Shown here: positions 22,582 through 34,127 of the stretch, piece by piece
Position numbering within the stretch: position 1 is the first letter of the stretch
How the letters are laid out: each line of letters opens with the position of its first letter
NCBI RefSeq assembly: GCF_028372415.1
Contig: NC_092872.1
Location: 512,492,224 to 512,556,223, forward strand
Direction of reading: 5' to 3'
Length of the DNA stretch: 64,000 bases
DNA from: Notamacropus eugenii
Taxonomy: Eukaryota > Chordata > Mammalia > Diprotodontia > Macropodidae
Position numbers and translations under genes: made by a program
Notes under the pieces: model-generated
Told to the model about the DNA's origin: nothing
The model's database searches: none
What the model saw: only the letters and a program-made list of their open reading frames with translations

Positions 22582-23280
22582 ACACACAAAACTATTAACT
22601 AGTGCATTTCCTTCAAGCTATCTATACCACTGCTATAAGCCTAAACCCAAAAGAGACTAAAGAAAAATGAAAATGCCTTATATGTACAAAATATTTTTAG
22701 CAGCTCTTTTTTGTGGTAGCAAAAAACAAAATAATGGATATCCATCAATTGGGGAATGGCTGAACAAATTGTGGTATGTGATTGTGAGGGAATACTATTA
22801 TGCAGTATGAAATGAGGAAATGGGTAATTCCAAAGAGAGATTGGAAGACTTATCTGAACTGATGCAGAATGAAGACCAGAATAACAATTTATACCATTTT
22901 AATTTTTAAATTTTAAAATAAACAGCTTTGAAGACTTTTATAAACTGATGAAGAGTAAAATGCATAGACCCAGTAGAATAATTTATATAGTAACAACACC
23001 ATAAAGACAAACAACTTTGAAAGTTGTAAGAAGTCTCATTGTTAATAATGAACATCCATTACTCCAAAGGACCAATGATATAACATGCTATTGACCTCCT
23101 GGCAGAGAAGTAATAGAATCAGGGTACAGAATGAGACAAATATTTTTTGAATATGGCCAACGAGGAAATTTATTTTAATTGACTATGTATATTGGTTACA
23201 AAGAATTTGTTCTCTCCACCTCTCAGCCATGGAATGGGATAAAAATGGGGAAAGAAAATAAATATCTATTAATTAAAAAA
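21430..23280 (+). mobile_element. L1 LINE, ORF2 C-terminus and 3' UTR
   Basis: Frames near 21480-21760 give fragments typical of L1 ORF2, such as GKEGGLAVPNLKSYYKAI. Further on, 'attggggaatggctgaacaa' (about 22749) and 'gaatactattatgcagtatg' mark the end of ORF2 and the 3' UTR. The copy is 5'-truncated with many stops. A (CA)n run (22535-22588) interrupts it. The end is A-rich ('gaaaataaatatctattaat'). Confidence 0.88.
22535..22588. repeat. (CA)n microsatellite
   Basis: About 26 CA units with one interruption ('actcac') near 22575, inside the L1 copy. Confidence 0.97.
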
Positions 23281-23309
23281 TAGAGCTCTCATTTATTAAA
23301 GAAAATGCT

Positions 23310-23390
23310 TCTCACCATTAAGCATGGTGTGTGGTACATAATACAACCTAATAAATGTTTATTGATTGATTCATTAATTTCTTTGATTTA
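23310..23390 (+). mobile_element. L2 3' end
   Basis: 'gtgtgtggtacataatacaa' then 'cctaataaatgtttattgat' is the L2 terminus. Confidence 0.65.
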
Positions 23391-24404
23391 CTTTTTCTGG
23401 CTAATGGACAATAATGACAAGGCATTCAAGTAGAGGATTGAAAGGCAGAAAAAAAGATCTTCTACTGCAATGACAGAAAATTCTGAGCACTTTAACATCT
23501 TTATACTTCCTGAAATTTCAGCCTATGTTTTTATGTTGATAGTATGTAATGAAAAATGTCTGACTCACCTCATTTTCATGCCAGTCTTTTTCTCAGTAAT
23601 TTAAACTACTTTAAATTATGATCATGCATTTATAATTACTATGGCAAAAAAAAAGTTAATTAACAAGGCACCTAATCATCCTTTCTGAGCCCTAGTATAT
23701 CAACTTTGGGTGTCATTTTCATTAATATACTCCAGTATTTATATTTCTCAAGACTGGAAAAGTACCATTAATGGACTGGAGAAGAAGAGATAATTTTCCA
23801 ACTGAATAGTGTCTAGATGATAAAGTGCTCAGACTCTGGTAACAAACGAATGTAGCAACCTTTAAATTCTTTCCATATAGACAAATGAATGTATTTTTCA
23901 TAATAATATTGCTGCAGGTCTTGACAGGCTAGTGGATCATGGTGACTTTTTCTGTATGAGTCAGATTTACAATACTACATTGAAAAGAGAAAGATATGAA
24001 ATGACAAGTCAATAAACAAGCTGAAATAATAGTGCTTGCATCACATCATGAGTATGCTGCCAGCCCACAGATCATTCCAAAAATCATCATAGACAAATCT
24101 ATTATAAGGCTGCTAGGAATTGCTACTGGATACAATGAGTTCTGGTCTCATCTGATTCCCATTAGCAATGTGTAAAGGAGACTTTCCAGCCCCTAACTCA
24201 AAGATGAACATCTTACTTTCCATTGCAGTGGTGCTGACATTTAAATCTGTTGCTCACATCACAGTCCCATCCTAATTACAAAATCTCTTGTGCTCATTTC
24301 GTTTAAGTCTTAATTACATGTTTAATCACAAGAGTTACAAACTACTCATGGTAAGACAGATGGAAAAATCAGTGCAATAGAAAACAAACAACCAAAACCA
24401 TCAT
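23391..24404. other. Unique DNA with a candidate conserved block
   Basis: No repeat is recognised. 24010-24370 looks the most constrained: balanced composition with motifs 'ctaattacaaaatctcttg', 'gtcttaattacatgtttaat' and 'cccattagcaatgtg'. Confidence 0.35.
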
Positions 24405-24515
24405 CTCATGGAGGCACATGGTATACTACACAAAGCACTGAATTTGAAGTCAGAGCCCATGGACCTCAGCTTCTTCCTCTGTAAAATGAGGAACTTAGAC
24501 TAGATTTCCACCGAG
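24405..24515 (+). mobile_element. MIR-like SINE fragment
   Basis: 'tttgaagtcagagcccatgg', 'cttcttcctctgtaaaatga' and 'ggaacttagactagattt' follow MIR-like SINE order. Confidence 0.6.
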
Positions 24516-25615
24516 GAGGCTTGAAGATGAAAACATGGACCTAATCCAGAGAAAATGGAGGCTAACAATATATTTCTTTTTACCATCTCCTCTGCATTTC
24601 TCATCAAGAAAAACCTAATACGTCTTTTCATTAAGGCTATGAAAAAAACTGAAATTAAATTCAAATAAAGGCAACTTAAGCAGAAGGCCATTAATTCCAA
24701 GGGTTTCCCAAAAGGGCGATTTACTTAAGTTTATAACCTCCTAAAAGGAGAATGAAGTTATTAATGGTATTTTTAAAAAATCCTACCACACTGCAATTGT
24801 CTCATCTTCCACCTCTTATCAATTCTAATGTTTCTAGACTGTGGACCTAAATATTTTACACTACACCAAAACTCAAGCAAGAAAATACTATTTTCTGACC
24901 TTTCATTTTGCTGGGATTTCTTTTATATTTTTTTCATGATATTATCAATAAAGTCCTCCTCCAAATCCTCTTCACAGTGTGGAGCTGATCCTTGGTTCCT
25001 GAAGATTTGTGACATTAAAGAGCAAATTTGTCAGGTCCTAAGAAGCTGAAAAGGCTTCAGGGATAGTTGTGGTGATGGATCTTATGTCTGCTGTCTAAGG
25101 ACCAGCCTGCATGAGTTCTGAGAAGCTTATCATTAAGTTGGCTACCACGTGTTGAATTTTTCAGCCGCAGCAACTCAGAAGGCATAGGTGTATGGTGGGA
25201 TTAGTGAGTGATCTCCATCAGTGGAGAGAATCTTCACACCAACAAAACTACAGATACCTCAAGTACTAAAGTATAATAACATTGTGATGTAGTTTCAAAA
25301 TATATTATCATCCTTATTATTTTTTCTCAGGCTATGTAAAAATTCCAAGGTTGATATTCTTTGGTAAGAAACTGCCTTCAGAGCATATTCTTAGTACTCA
25401 AATGGATTTGAGATTTCCTCAATTTAGTTCTTTCCAAAGATTCATATTGCAATCCATCCATGCTTTCCTGTACTGTGTAACTTGCCCATAGCCTCCCATA
25501 CATTCCCCACAGAGGGTCCACCTGACACATTAGAGGCCATTCTCTTATCATTGAAAGGATACCAGTGGAATACTTGGTTTGTTTGCTTTCAGAATCTACA
25601 GTGAACACATTTTCA
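24516..25615. other. No recognised feature
   Basis: About 1.1 kb of unique-looking DNA. The frame at 25378-25608 (minus) shows nothing recognisable. Confidence 0.45.
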
Positions 25616-25619
25616 CTAG

Positions 25620-25945
25620 TGGTCCCCTCTGCCTAGAATGTTTTCCCTCTTGATCTCTGACTCTTGGCTTCCCTAGCTTCTTTCAAGTCCCAGCTAAAAA
25701 TCCTACTTTCTAGAGGAAGTCATTCCTGCTCCCTCTTAATTCTCATGTCTCTCCTCTGTTAATCATTTCCAATTTGTGCTGTATATAGTTTGTACATAAT
25801 TATTTGCCTATATTCTCACTCATTAGATTATGAGTTCCTGGAGAGCAAGGACTGCCTTTTACCTTTATATCCCTAGTGCTTATCCCTACATGCTTGGCAC
25901 ATAGTAAGAATCTAATAGATATTTACTGACTAAATGGAAGAAATA
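25620..25945 (+). mobile_element. L2 LINE, ORF2 end and 3' UTR
   Basis: 'ctgcctagaatgttttccct', 'cttggcttccctagcttctt', 'tcaagtcccagctaaaaatc', 'gagttcctggagagcaagga' and 'cttggcacatagtaagaatc' are in L2 order. This is one of the better preserved L2 ends here. Confidence 0.88.
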
Positions 25946-26694
25946 AACTTCACTCAGTATTTTTGTTTTAAATCTGTCAAATTCATTTTGTTAGAATTAT
26001 AAGCCATGGCAAAGAGAAGACAAGTTGATCCACAAGTTTGCCTCTGTTAGCTAAGTGGGCTCTAATTAAAAGCAATTTCCACACATAATATAAAGTATGG
26101 TATATAGAAATAGTATACATAACATAAAATGAGGAAGTAAAATCAAAGGTAGTTAGATTGGATCATGAACTACTACAAAACATGTGTACACACATACGTA
26201 TACAGAAAGAAAAAATTCATAATTTCATAATACTTGATATAAGAAGGCAAAAGAACAGAGTACTCAGTTCTCAGATTATACAACCTTGTTTGTCATAGTG
26301 ATAATACAAACTGATAAGAACATTTCATGAAATCTATGTTAGTGATTTATATTCATAAAGGGCCTAACAGATACTTCGTCAAATTGCATTCTTTTGAAAT
26401 AACATTCATTATTTAAGCAAGAGATCCCCTGGGTCCTTAGACTTCTATACAACTTGTTAAAATTAAATCTTTCTCTCACATGAGGTAGTCCAAATCACAC
26501 AGACATAAATGCATGTATGTGTCAACAAGTTTCTTCTATATCAACATCCCCCCAAAATATTGAACATTCTGTTATAATTATCAGGAGGTGAGGAAGAAAG
26601 AGGTTACTCCTTTCTATAAATACTTATTTTTTTGTCTCAACCTATAATACATAAGTGAACTCTCCAGTGTAGACTCTCCCCATACACCAAACAC
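25946..26694. other. No recognised feature
   Basis: AT-rich unique-looking DNA. Confidence 0.45.
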
Positions 26695-26860
26695 TTAACC
26701 TTATAGTCTGAGAGAGTTGCTTGTAGTCTGAGAGAGTTGCCTGGGGGTACTGAGTGGTTAGGTGGCTTGCTCTGGATTTCATAACCAGTATGTGTCAAAA
26801 CAGAATTTCAATTCAGATCTTTTTGATTCCAAGGCTGGCCCTCTCTATACTCCACTTTAC
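26695..26860 (-). mobile_element. SINE-M copy with a 20 bp tandem duplication
   Basis: 'agagagttgcctgggggtac', 'ccagtatgtgtcaaaacaga' and 'gattccaaggctggccctct' match the antisense family. The unit 'tagtctgagagagttgcttg' (26704-26723) is repeated at 26724-26743 with one change. Confidence 0.72.
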
Positions 26861-28490
26861 TAATTCTCTGAATAATCCACATTGCAAAATGCTTATTCTT
26901 TTGCATTTTTCTATTTCAATGATTATTAATGAAATATCAAAGAAATGAATCACAAGTCATTCACTTCTTATACTTGGTACTAAATAGGCATAGAAAAGTC
27001 AAGGTGGCATCTGAAGGCAAACCAACAATCTCTCAAGAAATTGTTTCACCCAGAAAGACAGGTTCCAAGTTCTGATGACCAACCTTTCACAATAGAGAAG
27101 TACTGAAAGGGCTACCTCACACTATCACCTATAAAATACTAGCTTTAAAACATAAACAAACATGAAGAGCCTTTTTTATATCAGCTGCGATCCCAACCTG
27201 TTTATCCTGAATTTTCACAGAATTAAAGTGTTGTACTCAATAAAAATACCAGGAATAAAACTGCTAATGTCCTTCATGTAGCAAGGCTGAAACTACCAAC
27301 CAACTATGAGTAGGATATTTGCCTAACTATTTTTCCCATTGTAGAGAAGCATTTATATACAACTACCCAAACTATCTTGCCCTGTCCCCCAGTGAAGGAG
27401 CTCTTTTCATACTTCCAAGAAAGATGGCTGAAGTCAGGAATACAGCCTGTGATGACAAAATAAAAGTTAATTAGCCCAGAACGGGATTGAACTAATGATA
27501 TTTTTTGTCTAAACAACATTCCCTAAATACCCATGCTAACCAGACACAGAATTAGATTCAAAAATGGGCCAGGAAAGATACGAATAACAGGAATAACTTA
27601 GCAAGACCACAACAGGGATGTTGACACTCTATCTGTCATTTTAAAAAGCTTAAGTGGATATGTCTAAATTGAAAGAAATTTAGCCCCAGGGATGTATTGG
27701 TAAATATTCAACAACCAACCCCTACTGCCCCCCTAAAAAAACTACAGAAAAATGCACAGAGGACATGCTTCTAAGTTTAATCTTTATTAATTATTAACAT
27801 TTTCTCTATCACTTTCAATAAAACAAACCCTGATTTGTAGCATTTGCCAATTTCTAAGGTGTAAATTCTCTTACTGAAAATTTAGCAATCAGCTCTCAGG
27901 AGTCCATTCAAGCTAACTCCACACACTCCTGCTTTGCCGCCAGCTCATTGAGGAAGGAGCAATATGGAACCTGATCATATTTGATTGTGACTTTTCTGGT
28001 GACAACTGTACTCTTAAGGAACTGATCTATGATGAATTAATCTCCTGGACTATTAAATCTGCCTTTCTAAACATTTTTGTTGGTGCATGGCTGAAACCAG
28101 ATAATTGATTTAATCTTTACCTTTATCTGGGCTTAGTGTTACATAAAGGGACATACAATGGGGCTAACTCTGGAGACATCTTTGGTTTCCATTCATTATT
28201 GGTGACCCTACATAAATCATGCCTAGCTGAGCTCTGCTCCACCACCCTGCACTTAGGAGATCATCAATAACTAGTGAGAATAAATCAACGCAGAAGATAG
28301 CCCATTGTAATTTCATTATTTATATAATAGGGCCTGAGCTTCAATGACTGGATTCATGATATTGGGTCAAATTTTCTCTCCATTGGCATCTAACTAAAGA
28401 CACAACTTTTGCCTTTGCAAACTTGCCCAGTGCAAAGATTCATGTTCCATAAAAGCCTTCAATTGGGGGGGAGGGTGTTGTGATCACATG
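26861..28490. other. No recognised feature
   Basis: About 1.6 kb of unique-looking DNA. The composition is even and there is no frame or repeat I can support. Confidence 0.45.
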
Positions 28491-28494
28491 TCAA

Positions 28495-28580
28495 ACATTC
28501 CTTAAGGGATATTTTAATAAACAAATCAGTGAATATTTATTGAGTTCTTACTATGCACTGAATACTGTTCCAAATCCTAC
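28495..28580 (-). mobile_element. L2 3' end (antisense)
   Basis: 'gaatatttattgagttctta' then 'ctatgcactgaatactgttc' is the reverse complement of the L2 end. Confidence 0.6.
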
Positions 28581-28674
28581 GGAACTAGAAATATTTAGCC
28601 TAGAAAAGAAAAGATGGGAAGACAAGAGAATCATATCAAAATGTAAGCTCACTCTGATGTAGATAAAGGGCTAA

Positions 28675-28803
28675 GCATTATATGGAAGTGTAGAAAGCTG
28701 GATTTTAGGCCAAATTCTAAAGAAAACTGTGTGATCCTGAGCAAGTCCCAAATGTTTCTGAGTATCTATTTTCTTTTCTGTAAAAAAAAAAAAAAAAAAA
28801 AAA
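28675..28803 (+). mobile_element. MIR-like SINE ending in (A)22
   Basis: 'gtagaaagctggattttagg', 'tgtgtgatcctgagcaagtc' and 'ctattttcttttctgtaaaa' follow SINE order. The A run covers 28782-28803, where other copies read 'aaaatga'. Confidence 0.65.
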
Positions 28804-28811
28804 GGTCTAAA

Positions 28812-29120
28812 TCAGCAGTTCTTAAGATATTTTTGTGACACTGACTTCTTTGGCCATCTGGTAAAATATATACATATGGATCCTTTCTCAGAATAATGTT
28901 TGTAAATACATGAAGTAGGGGCAGCTAGGTAGTGCAGTGGATAGAGAACCGGTCCTGAAGTCCAAATCTGGCCTCAAACACTTGCTAGCTGTGTGGCCCT
29001 GAGCAAGTCACTTAAAAAATACATAAAGTAAATACATAGGATTACAAAGAAAACTGATTAAGTTAAAATGAAGTAATCCATTTTTTTAAACTTTACAGAC
29101 TCTAAATTTAGAGCCTCCAG
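28812..29120 (+). mobile_element. hAT-type MITE with a Mar1 insertion
   Basis: It starts 'cagcagttcttaagatattt'. It has 'cctttctcagaataatgttt' and 'catagg' then 'attacaaagaaaactgatta', shared with the element at 51158-51376 ('cctctcagaataatgtgttt', 'tacaaaaggaaactaattat'). No coding capacity. A Mar1 SINE splits it at 28918. Confidence 0.65.
28918..29016 (+). mobile_element. Mar1 SINE (short, no RTE tail)
   Basis: 'ggggcagctaggtagtgcag', 'tggatagagaaccggtcctg' and 'tgagcaagtcacttaa' give a 99 bp copy. The target-site duplication is 14 bp: 'aaatacatgaagta' (28904-28917) and 'aaatacataaagta' (29017-29030), one mismatch. Confidence 0.9.
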
Positions 29121-29309
29121 AATAGACATCTTTCAGTTTCCTTCCTATTCTAAATTCTGTGAGTCCCTATGAGTATCAACGAAAGTACATCTCTAGAAGA
29201 GAGAACTAGAACTAATTTATCATAGAATACAAGGACTTCCAAAATCCTCAGTACAGTTTTAATCTTTAATAGCATAGAACTGCACTAGTAATAAACACTT
29301 ATTGTATTG

Positions 29310-29545
29310 GAAGCAACAGAAAGGCAGATTTTGATCCAATACGTGGAAGAACTTTTTAACAATTAGAAATAACTAAAAACATAAGCAAATGCTTCTTTAA
29401 CTACTGAGATCCCTAGAGTTGTCTGAGTTTTAGAATATCATTTGTTTGGGATGCTGGGGAGAAAATTCATGCATTGAGCAAGAACTTAGATTGTATCATG
29501 CCTTGGATTCTCTCTTCCAGCTCTGAGATTCTGTAATTTAAAGAA
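29310..29545 (+). mobile_element. CR1/L3 3' end
   Basis: 'ggcagattttgatccaatac', 'gtggaagaactttttaacaa', 'attcatgcattgagcaagaa' and 'cttccagctctgagattctg' follow the 3' UTR of CR1/L3 elements, whose ends carry short 'gattct'-type repeats. Confidence 0.65.
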
Positions 29546-29554
29546 TTCTTATTC

Positions 29555-29645
29555 ATATTACTAGTGCTTAGCATAGTCCCTGGAAGACAGTACTGGAACA
29601 TAGAAGGTACTTAATAAATTTTTGTTGAATTTAATTGAATATGAT
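29555..29645 (+). mobile_element. L2 3' end
   Basis: 'tagtgcttagcatagtccct' and 'gaaggtacttaataaatttt' are L2 terminal blocks. Confidence 0.7.
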
Positions 29646-30368
29646 GATCTTTGCCCTCAAATAATTACAGTCTACATGGAGAGATAAGACATACCTATGC
29701 GAAAAGTTAACAAAGGGTACATGGCATAAGTGCCCAGAGACATTTTCAGAGAGTGATGTAATGGCAAAATACGAAGTAACAATGGGAAATTAATGTACTA
29801 CATTCTCTACCTTCTTCATTGATGTCTATATTTTTCTAAGGCCAATGGGATGTGCAAAGAAAAAATAAACATGAACTGTCAGATTGTCTTCCCTTCTTCT
29901 TAGCCTTCCCAAGGCAATCTCACTAGTCTTGACCCTTCTGCCTACTTTATAGAAAGATACTAAAGGTAAAAAAGGGTACCAGGAAGAAAAACAAGAACAA
30001 GAAAAAGGCTTAGTTAACAATATTTTGACCAAACAAGTGTCAAACAAATAGCTGAGTCATGTAGATTTCTTTACAGAAATGGAGGGGTTTGTAATAGTGA
30101 TTCAGGATCAAGTCATTTTCTCCAGAAATTACAAACATGTGGAAACAGGCACATACTAATCCTGTCATCTTAACTGCTATTGGAGTTGTGCCCAAAATGC
30201 CTTCAAGTAAGCCTACAGAAGCACCACTTACATCCCCATCCTTTTATTCAATTACAAAAGGCAGACATTTTATCTGCCTGAGCAATAGTCCACAGAACAT
30301 AAAAGTATATTATGATAGCAATGCATCCTAGTACTTTCTCTATATGAACTCTATTAAATAAGAATAAA
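29646..30368. other. No recognised feature
   Basis: Unique-looking DNA. Confidence 0.45.
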
Positions 30369-30369
30369 A

Positions 30370-30508
30370 TTAGTAGTAGCAGTAGTAGTAGTATAATAAC
30401 TGGAGAAGGAAATGGCAAACTACTCCACTCTCTTTGGCAAGAAAATTCCAAATGGCGTCACAATGAATCAGACACAACTGAAATGACTGAATAACAAAAG
30501 CAACAATA
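30370..30508 (+). mobile_element. (AGT)n and Mar1 SINE 3' part
   Basis: An AGT-rich run (30370-30392) precedes 'ctggagaaggaaatggcaaa', 'ctctctttggcaagaaaatt' and 'cagacacaactgaaatgact', the Mar1 3' part with its RTE/BovB-like tail. The 5' tRNA-related part is absent. Confidence 0.85.
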
Positions 30509-30594
30509 ATTATTTTTCTTATCATTATAATTGCCTTTGATTAGTGCTTTTAAGCTTTACAAGTCACTTTTACAGATCTAACAGAATTAAACTC

Positions 30595-30715
30595 CTTGAC
30601 AACAGGAAGTCTTGTTTTCTTTTCTTTTCCGTTTTTTTTTTATCCTCAACACCCAGAACTGGACAGAGTAAGAGTTTAGTAAATGCTCATGGAATAAATT
30701 AATAATTTGCTTTGA
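30595..30715 (+). mobile_element. L2 3' end
   Basis: 'ccttgacaacaggaagtctt', 'cctcaacacccagaactgga' and 'tttagtaaatgctcatggaa' are L2 3' blocks with an internal T-run. Confidence 0.6.
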
Positions 30716-31235
30716 TCTTCCAACTCTGTGAGACAGGCAGGGCATGTTTTCAGATGAAGATGAATGCAGTTACTTAGTTGCATAGCTGGGAATGCAAAAC
30801 CCCATGTATCCTCATTGAAGAGAAAATTCAAAAAGACAAGTGACGGTCTCTGCTCTCTATAGAATAATCATCCTAAAGGACAGGCAAAGAAGCTCCTTAT
30901 TTACTTTTAATATGGAATTCATAGATTCCTTGGGAAGTTTACTTAGTGCTGGATAATCACCAGATTGTTCATGACCTTGTAGAGTTGGTCATAAGGAAGA
31001 TGTGAAGTGCTTATCTCAAAGAACTATAATAGGGGAAATATATCAATAATGTTATTTCTATTCTTACCTCACTAAAGTGTTCTTCTGATGCCTCACTCTG
31101 CCCTTGAGAGGACTATGGGTTATTGAAGGTTATACCAGGGAAGCATAATCTCTGGCAAAGCTTCAAATATAAGCTCAGAAATGGACTGTACACAGGGGTG
31201 TGTTAGTAAATATTTAATAACTAGCTGTTTAAGGA
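30716..31235. other. No recognised feature
   Basis: Mostly unique-looking DNA. 30720-30830 may be a very diverged MIR ('gagacaggcagggcatg', 'gcatagctgggaatgcaaaa'). Confidence 0.35.
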
Positions 31236-31241
31236 AAATCA

Positions 31242-31292
31242 TGGTAATGTCATTTTGGTCCTCTTAGAGAATGAAGAACAACAACCAACCAA
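31242..31292 (+). mobile_element. Family F tail fragment
   Basis: 'gtcattttggtcctcttaga' followed by 'gaatgaagaacaacaaccaa' is the family F 3' tail alone, with an (ACC A) variation of the AAC tail to about 31292. Confidence 0.6.
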
Positions 31293-31429
31293 CCAACATT
31301 TAAAGAAAATACAAACTTAACACATTTTAAATTTTAATATTAACATCTCCCATAACTTTCTTAGATGTAGACAACCAATAAAGCAACACCAAGCCTTCAT
31401 TTATAATTTTTGCTGATCACCCAACTAGA

Positions 31430-31685
31430 ATAGCTAAATTTATATAGCACTTATTATGTGTCAGGTGCTGTGTTAAGTGCTTTGTAATTATAATCCCATT
31501 TGATCTTAGAAAGAACACTGGGAGGTAAGTGCTATTATCATCCCCATTTTAAGGATGAGGAAATCAAGATAGAGAGAGTTTAAGTGACTTGCCTAGGGTC
31601 ACACAATTAGTAAATACCTAAAGCCAGATTTAAACTTAGGTCTCCCTGTCTCCAGGCTCAGCCTTCTACCCATTGCACTCCCTGA
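31430..31685 (+). mobile_element. MIR SINE, nearly complete
   Basis: 'tatatagcacttattatgtg', 'gtgctgtgttaagtgctttg', 'atcatccccattttaaggat', 'gacttgcctagggtcacaca' and 'cagccttctacccattgcac' give the full MIR order. Confidence 0.9.
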
Positions 31686-31696
31686 AAAGACTTTAG

Positions 31697-31915
31697 CTTA
31701 AAATGGGTAAGGTCTCCCACTGAATTATGGGCTTTCTCCAGCCATCCTGATCATTATCTGGCCACTAGACTCAGATGGCTCCCAAATGGAGGAGACAGTG
31801 AGGCTGGTGATTTTGCACAGCCCTCCCTCACTCAAATCAGTCAACTGCAAGTCATGTCGTCATCTCCCTGATGTCATGATCCTCTTTGAGAATGAAGGAC
31901 AAAACTACAACAGCT
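31697..31915 (+). mobile_element. Family F short form
   Basis: 'atctggccactagactcaga', 'gtgaggctggtgattttgca', 'ccctccctcactcaaatcag', 'tgatgtcatgatcctctttg' and the tail 'gagaatgaaggacaaaacta'. Well preserved. Confidence 0.75.
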
Positions 31916-32330
31916 ACTTCATGAACTTACCCAAGCCAAGTCCAAAGAGGCTATCACCAGTTTGGCTGCACAGAAATTACTTTTATCAGATGAAACAATT
32001 CTCAAACGTCATCTATTGAGTCATAGAGGGGTTGCCACCTGAACCAGTACAGAGGGTACCTACACTAATGAAACTGTAGATCCTTGAAATAATGAAGTGT
32101 TATTACTATTATTAACTCAAAGAATAATTCAAGGGAAATTTAAATGTATATTTTTTTTCTTCTACTACAAAATCATAGGCTCTGATTCATATAACAGACT
32201 CTCATTAAGAACAATGTCTGCCAAGACTAGCAATAGACTCCAGGGGAACATGATTTGGCCAGGACTTATCCCATAAATGTATCGCATTAGTCTTTGGGTA
32301 TAGCATGGCTGATCAGACAACTAATGGCAG
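31916..32330. other. No recognised feature
   Basis: Unique-looking DNA between family F and a MIR. Confidence 0.4.
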
Positions 32331-32334
32331 CAAC

Positions 32335-32570
32335 CATCTAGTATTTATTTGGACTTCAGATTTATAAAGCACTTTTCATATGCTATCAGATTCTTACAAC
32401 CCTGGGAAATAGGGGCCACTTTTATTGTCCTCATCTTACAGATGAGGAAACTGAGGCTTAAAGGGGTTAAGTGTCTTGTGTAGAATCACAGAGATTCTAA
32501 GAGTCTGAAACAGGATCTGAACACTTAGTCTTTCTGATCATATGTCTAGCATTTGACCCAGCTGCTGAAG
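32335..32570 (+). mobile_element. MIR SINE
   Basis: 'ttataaagcacttttcatat', 'cctcatcttacagatgagga' and 'aactgaggcttaaaggggtt' are in MIR order. It ends near 'tttgacccagctgctg'. Confidence 0.88.
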
Positions 32571-32622
32571 ACAAAGGATAATCCTGGGCATATAATATGT
32601 ACTTTATGAAAGCGAGCTGACT

Positions 32623-32758
32623 AAAGAGGAGAAAAGGGTGGGGGGGAAGGAGAGAAGGAAGGGGAAGGGAGGAGGAGAGATAGGAGGGGACAGGAGAGGA
32701 GGAAAGAAGAGGGGAAAAGATAGAAGAAGAGAGGAGGGGATGAGAGGGGAGAGGAGAA
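32623..32758. repeat. Polypurine tract
   Basis: About 135 bases almost wholly A and G on this strand, broken by only a few T or C, built of GGA/GAAG/GGGGA units. Such tracts can form triplex (H-DNA). Confidence 0.92.
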
Positions 32759-32945
32759 CTTACTAATTAGTTGTGTGACCTTGGACAAGGCATTTCACTT
32801 CTCAGAAACTCAGTGTCGTCACCTATAAAATAGAAACAATAATACTTGTCCTACTTACTTCTTGATGTCGTGAGGTTCAAACAAGACAAATTACATAAAG
32901 TGCCATGTGGCCATAAAGCACTCTGCAAATATAAACTATTATTCA
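32759..32945 (+). mobile_element. MIR SINE 3' half
   Basis: 'gttgtgtgaccttggacaag', 'cacctataaaatagaaacaa', 'cgtgaggttcaaacaagaca' and 'gcactctgcaaatataaact' are MIR blocks. Confidence 0.82.
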
Positions 32946-33179
32946 AACAAGAGATGGGAAGGAAAAAAGAAGAAGGAAAGAAGGTATGGAGTGTATGTTG
33001 GAGAGTCAAAGGAAAACTGCAAAGAAATTGTATAACCTTCAAATTAATTCACTTGGTTGGGAGTGGAGTTTTGTCTTTTTTATTTTTCACCCAAATGCAC
33101 CTTAGGGAGACCAACAGTGCTTTGCTAATAAATACTTATCAACTGATTGAGTGAAAACAAATTAAATCTTTTAAAAAAA

Positions 33180-33560
33180 TGTTCCCTGGGTTATGCATGA
33201 GTCATTCAGCAATTGGATACCTGTTGTGTCTCATTACTTGATTAAGGGAGAGAGACAGAAGTAAAATGCAAACTCACATGTCATTTTGTATCCTAAGATT
33301 CATTCTTTCTTTTTAGCCATGTAGTACATTCAATTAACTCATTCAATGAATAAAAATTATTTCCACCTTGAAAATAAACATTTGATTCCTGGCATCACAT
33401 TACAGAAAAATCAAATTACATTCTTGCTTTGCTTATTACAAAGAGTTAGTTCTAAAGACTTTTTTGTGCACTGCCCCTGTCATTCTCTATAGCCCACAAT
33501 CAAATTTCCCTTTAAGTTTTATCAGATAAACTCCCAAAGTCATAGAACAGGTAATAAAAG
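33180..33560. other. Candidate conserved non-coding block
   Basis: Free of repeats and AT-rich, with motifs 'gcatgagtcattcagcaatt', 'ttacttgattaaggg', 'acattcaattaactcattca' and 'caaatttccctttaag'. Constraint is inferred from composition only. Confidence 0.3.
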
Positions 33561-33784
33561 AGGTTATGACACACTACTCGTATACAACTAAATGTCTTTC
33601 ATATATCTTTAAGCGGTTATTAATCTCAGAATTAGTTTAGAATACATTAACCTTCATGGCAAATTAGATCAATCCAGAAAATGACTCAGAGGACCAGATC
33701 TGTCTTTTCTTGTTGCTCATAGCCAACTATGTGCCAAGAATGAGGCTGAAGAAAGTGGGCAGAGAAATATAGAATGACATAGTA

Positions 33785-33980
33785 ACATAGAATGACAAAC
33801 AGAACTGAAACAGACAGTAGGAAGAGTGTCTGGTCTAACCTACTGTTTTTATTAAAGAGGAAACTTGGTCCTAGAGAAGCTCCCAGGATTATACAGCTGG
33901 TGAATGTTAAAAATGGACCTTGAACCCACATCTTCTGGCTTCCCAGCACAGCGTTCTGTCAACTCTACTGTGAACATGCA
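33785..33980 (+). mobile_element. MIR-family SINE
   Basis: 'aagagtgtctggtctaacct', 'attaaagaggaaacttggtc', 'ggattatacagctggtgaat' and 'cttgaacccacatcttctgg' are in order. Confidence 0.72.
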
Positions 33981-34127
33981 CTGCCACTCACTAAAGGAGT
34001 CAAGCATATATTATAACATACTTTTGGATTATCTTCCATCTAGGCATGGAGCATGGATGAGCACCATTGACTATAATATTATCAATGGATTGAGAAAAAT
34101 TATGACTACCAATGAATAAAAATTTAT

